From Anaerolineae bacterium (GTDB lineage: Bacteria; Chloroflexota; Anaerolineae; JAAYZQ01): 13,468 nucleotides of DNA. This document shows positions 12,786 to 13,468 of this stretch, one piece after another. Below the pieces are notes generated by a model. The model made no database searches. It worked only from the letters and a program-made list of their open reading frames with translations, and was not told the origin of the DNA. Where the stretch lies: the NCBI GenBank assembly GCA_016926595.1, contig JAFGOG010000091.1, positions 1 through 13,468 on the forward strand. The letters are read 5' to 3'. The position numbers and the translations under genes were made by a program. The first letter of the stretch is position 1; each line of letters starts with the position of its first letter.

Positions 12786-13468
12786 CTAGACTGTATACTC
12801 CTTAAACCCGTGCTTGGTCTTCTTGCCCAGGTCTCCGGCGCGAACTTTTTGATATAGGATGTTGACCGGGTGGAAACGCGGCCCCAACTCCTTTTCCATC
12901 TCCTCCAGTTTCTGGATCACGACGTCCAGGCCCAACTCATCCATGTACTCCAACGGCCCCATGCGAATTGCCTGGCCGTCCTTGTTCACCTGCATGCCGA
13001 TGCCGGCGATGCATGCCATGTCCACGTCGTTGACGTTGGCGTTCCCTTCCTGCACGCACATGGCTGCCTCGTTGAGGAACGGCATCATCAACCGGTCTAC
13101 GCTAAAGCTTGTGCCCGTTTGGACTCCACCAGTTTCCTGGACACGCTTGACTATCTCTTCCAGCGGCTCTGCGTCAGTCGCGGTGTAGATGTAGAAGCCG
13201 GCGCCGGTTTTCTCGCCAAACCGCTTGGCGTTCACCAGTTCGTAGAACAGCTTTGCTGGCTTGACCCGGTCGCCGTACTGGGAATAGAGGTATTCGCCGA
13301 CGTGGGCGCACACGTCAATGCCCAGCATGTCCATCAGGAAGAATGGCCCCATCGGCCAGCCGAATCCATCTTTACCCATCGCCTCGTCCACCTGCTGCGC
13401 GCTGGCGGCCCCCTCTTCCACGGCCAGCACCGCTTCGTTGAGGTAAGGCATCAGCAGCCGGTTGACCA
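12786..13468 (-). CDS. 3-hydroxyacyl-CoA dehydrogenase (C-terminal part; gene continues past the right edge)
   Basis: The frame is open to the window end with no start needed: five codons (VNRLL) precede an internal ATG at 13451, so 226 residues are visible and the N-terminal NAD-binding domain lies outside. The visible part holds two tandem 3HCDH C-terminal domains. The first begins VNRLLMPYLNEA and contains WPMGPFFLMDMLGIDV; the second begins VDRLMMPFLNEA and contains MGPLEYMDELGLDVV. This tandem arrangement is known from FadB/FadJ-type and archaeal proteins that oxidise 3-hydroxyacyl-CoA to 3-oxoacyl-CoA with NAD. The protein ends at GFKEYTV with no hydratase domain after it; hydratase is encoded by the next gene. 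Whether a crotonase domain precedes the NAD domain cannot be seen. Confidence 0.9.
   Translation of the reverse strand, partial: VNRLLMPYLNEAVLAVEEGAASAQQVDEAMGKDGFGWPMGPFFLMDMLGIDVCAHVGEYLYSQYGDRVKPAKLFYELVNAKRFGEKTGAGFYIYTATDAEPLEEIVKRVQETGGVQTGTSFSVDRLMMPFLNEAAMCVQEGNANVNDVDMACIAGIGMQVNKDGQAIRMGPLEYMDELGLDVVIQKLEEMEKELGPRFHPVNILYQKVRAGDLGKKTKHGFKEYTV

Noticed and set aside
1..13468. CRISPR arrays, tRNA or rRNA genes, transposases, integrases, attachment sites
   Set aside because: Nothing of the kind was seen on reading: no regularly spaced repeats, no tRNA-like cloverleaf, no mobile-element proteins, and the coding strand is uniform across the window.

Overview
The window is a gene-dense stretch from a GC-rich bacterium in which all thirteen recognisable genes, eleven complete and two cut by the window edges, lie on the minus strand and read from high to low coordinates. 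The gene content is fatty-acid or related acyl-CoA catabolism. The mix of families (EtfBA next to two acyl-CoA dehydrogenases, a tandem-domain hydroxyacyl-CoA dehydrogenase beside a separate hydratase, an IpdAB/GctAB-like CoA-transferase pair, an LysN-like aminotransferase) would fit a Chloroflexota (Anaerolineae-like) genome. That taxonomic guess comes from gene style only. No rRNA, tRNA, mobile element, CRISPR array or integrase is visible.

Transcription unit 1 (right, 13468 to about 7546) holds, in order: a 3-hydroxyacyl-CoA dehydrogenase cut by the window edge, enoyl-CoA hydratase, two different acyl-CoA dehydrogenases, and both subunits of electron transfer flavoprotein (etfB, etfA). It closes with a strong intrinsic terminator (16-bp stem with three G-U pairs, then six U) 31 nt after etfA.

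Transcription unit 2 (7493 to 115) starts at a near-consensus sigma-70-type promoter (TTGACT, 17 nt, TATAAT). It encodes an acyl-CoA ligase, a thiolase, a HAD-family hydrolase of the pyrimidine 5'-nucleotidase type, the alpha and beta subunits of a CoA-transferase-like enzyme, a PLP aminotransferase and a metallo-beta-lactamase-fold hydrolase. Genes here are packed with gaps of 4 to 22 nt or overlaps of 4 and 35 nt. A third unit starts at the left edge: another excellent promoter (TTGACA, 17 nt, TATACT) overlaps the end of the MBL gene and drives a gene of which only the first 11 codons are present, probably a second acyl-CoA ligase.

Together the genes supply activation (ligase), FAD-dependent dehydrogenation with electron transfer to EtfBA, hydration, NAD-dependent dehydrogenation and thiolysis, which is a complete beta-oxidation spiral. 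The CoA-transferase-like pair, aminotransferase, HAD and MBL enzymes are extra and hint that the substrate is not just a straight-chain fatty acid. Points worth a second look: loss of the canonical catalytic Glu region in the CoA-transferase beta subunit; a 9-A run whose slippage would fuse the beta subunit to the aminotransferase; an MBL enzyme without its last zinc-binding His; an EtfA lacking the conserved Gln-Thr at the flavin; and the two clean promoters.
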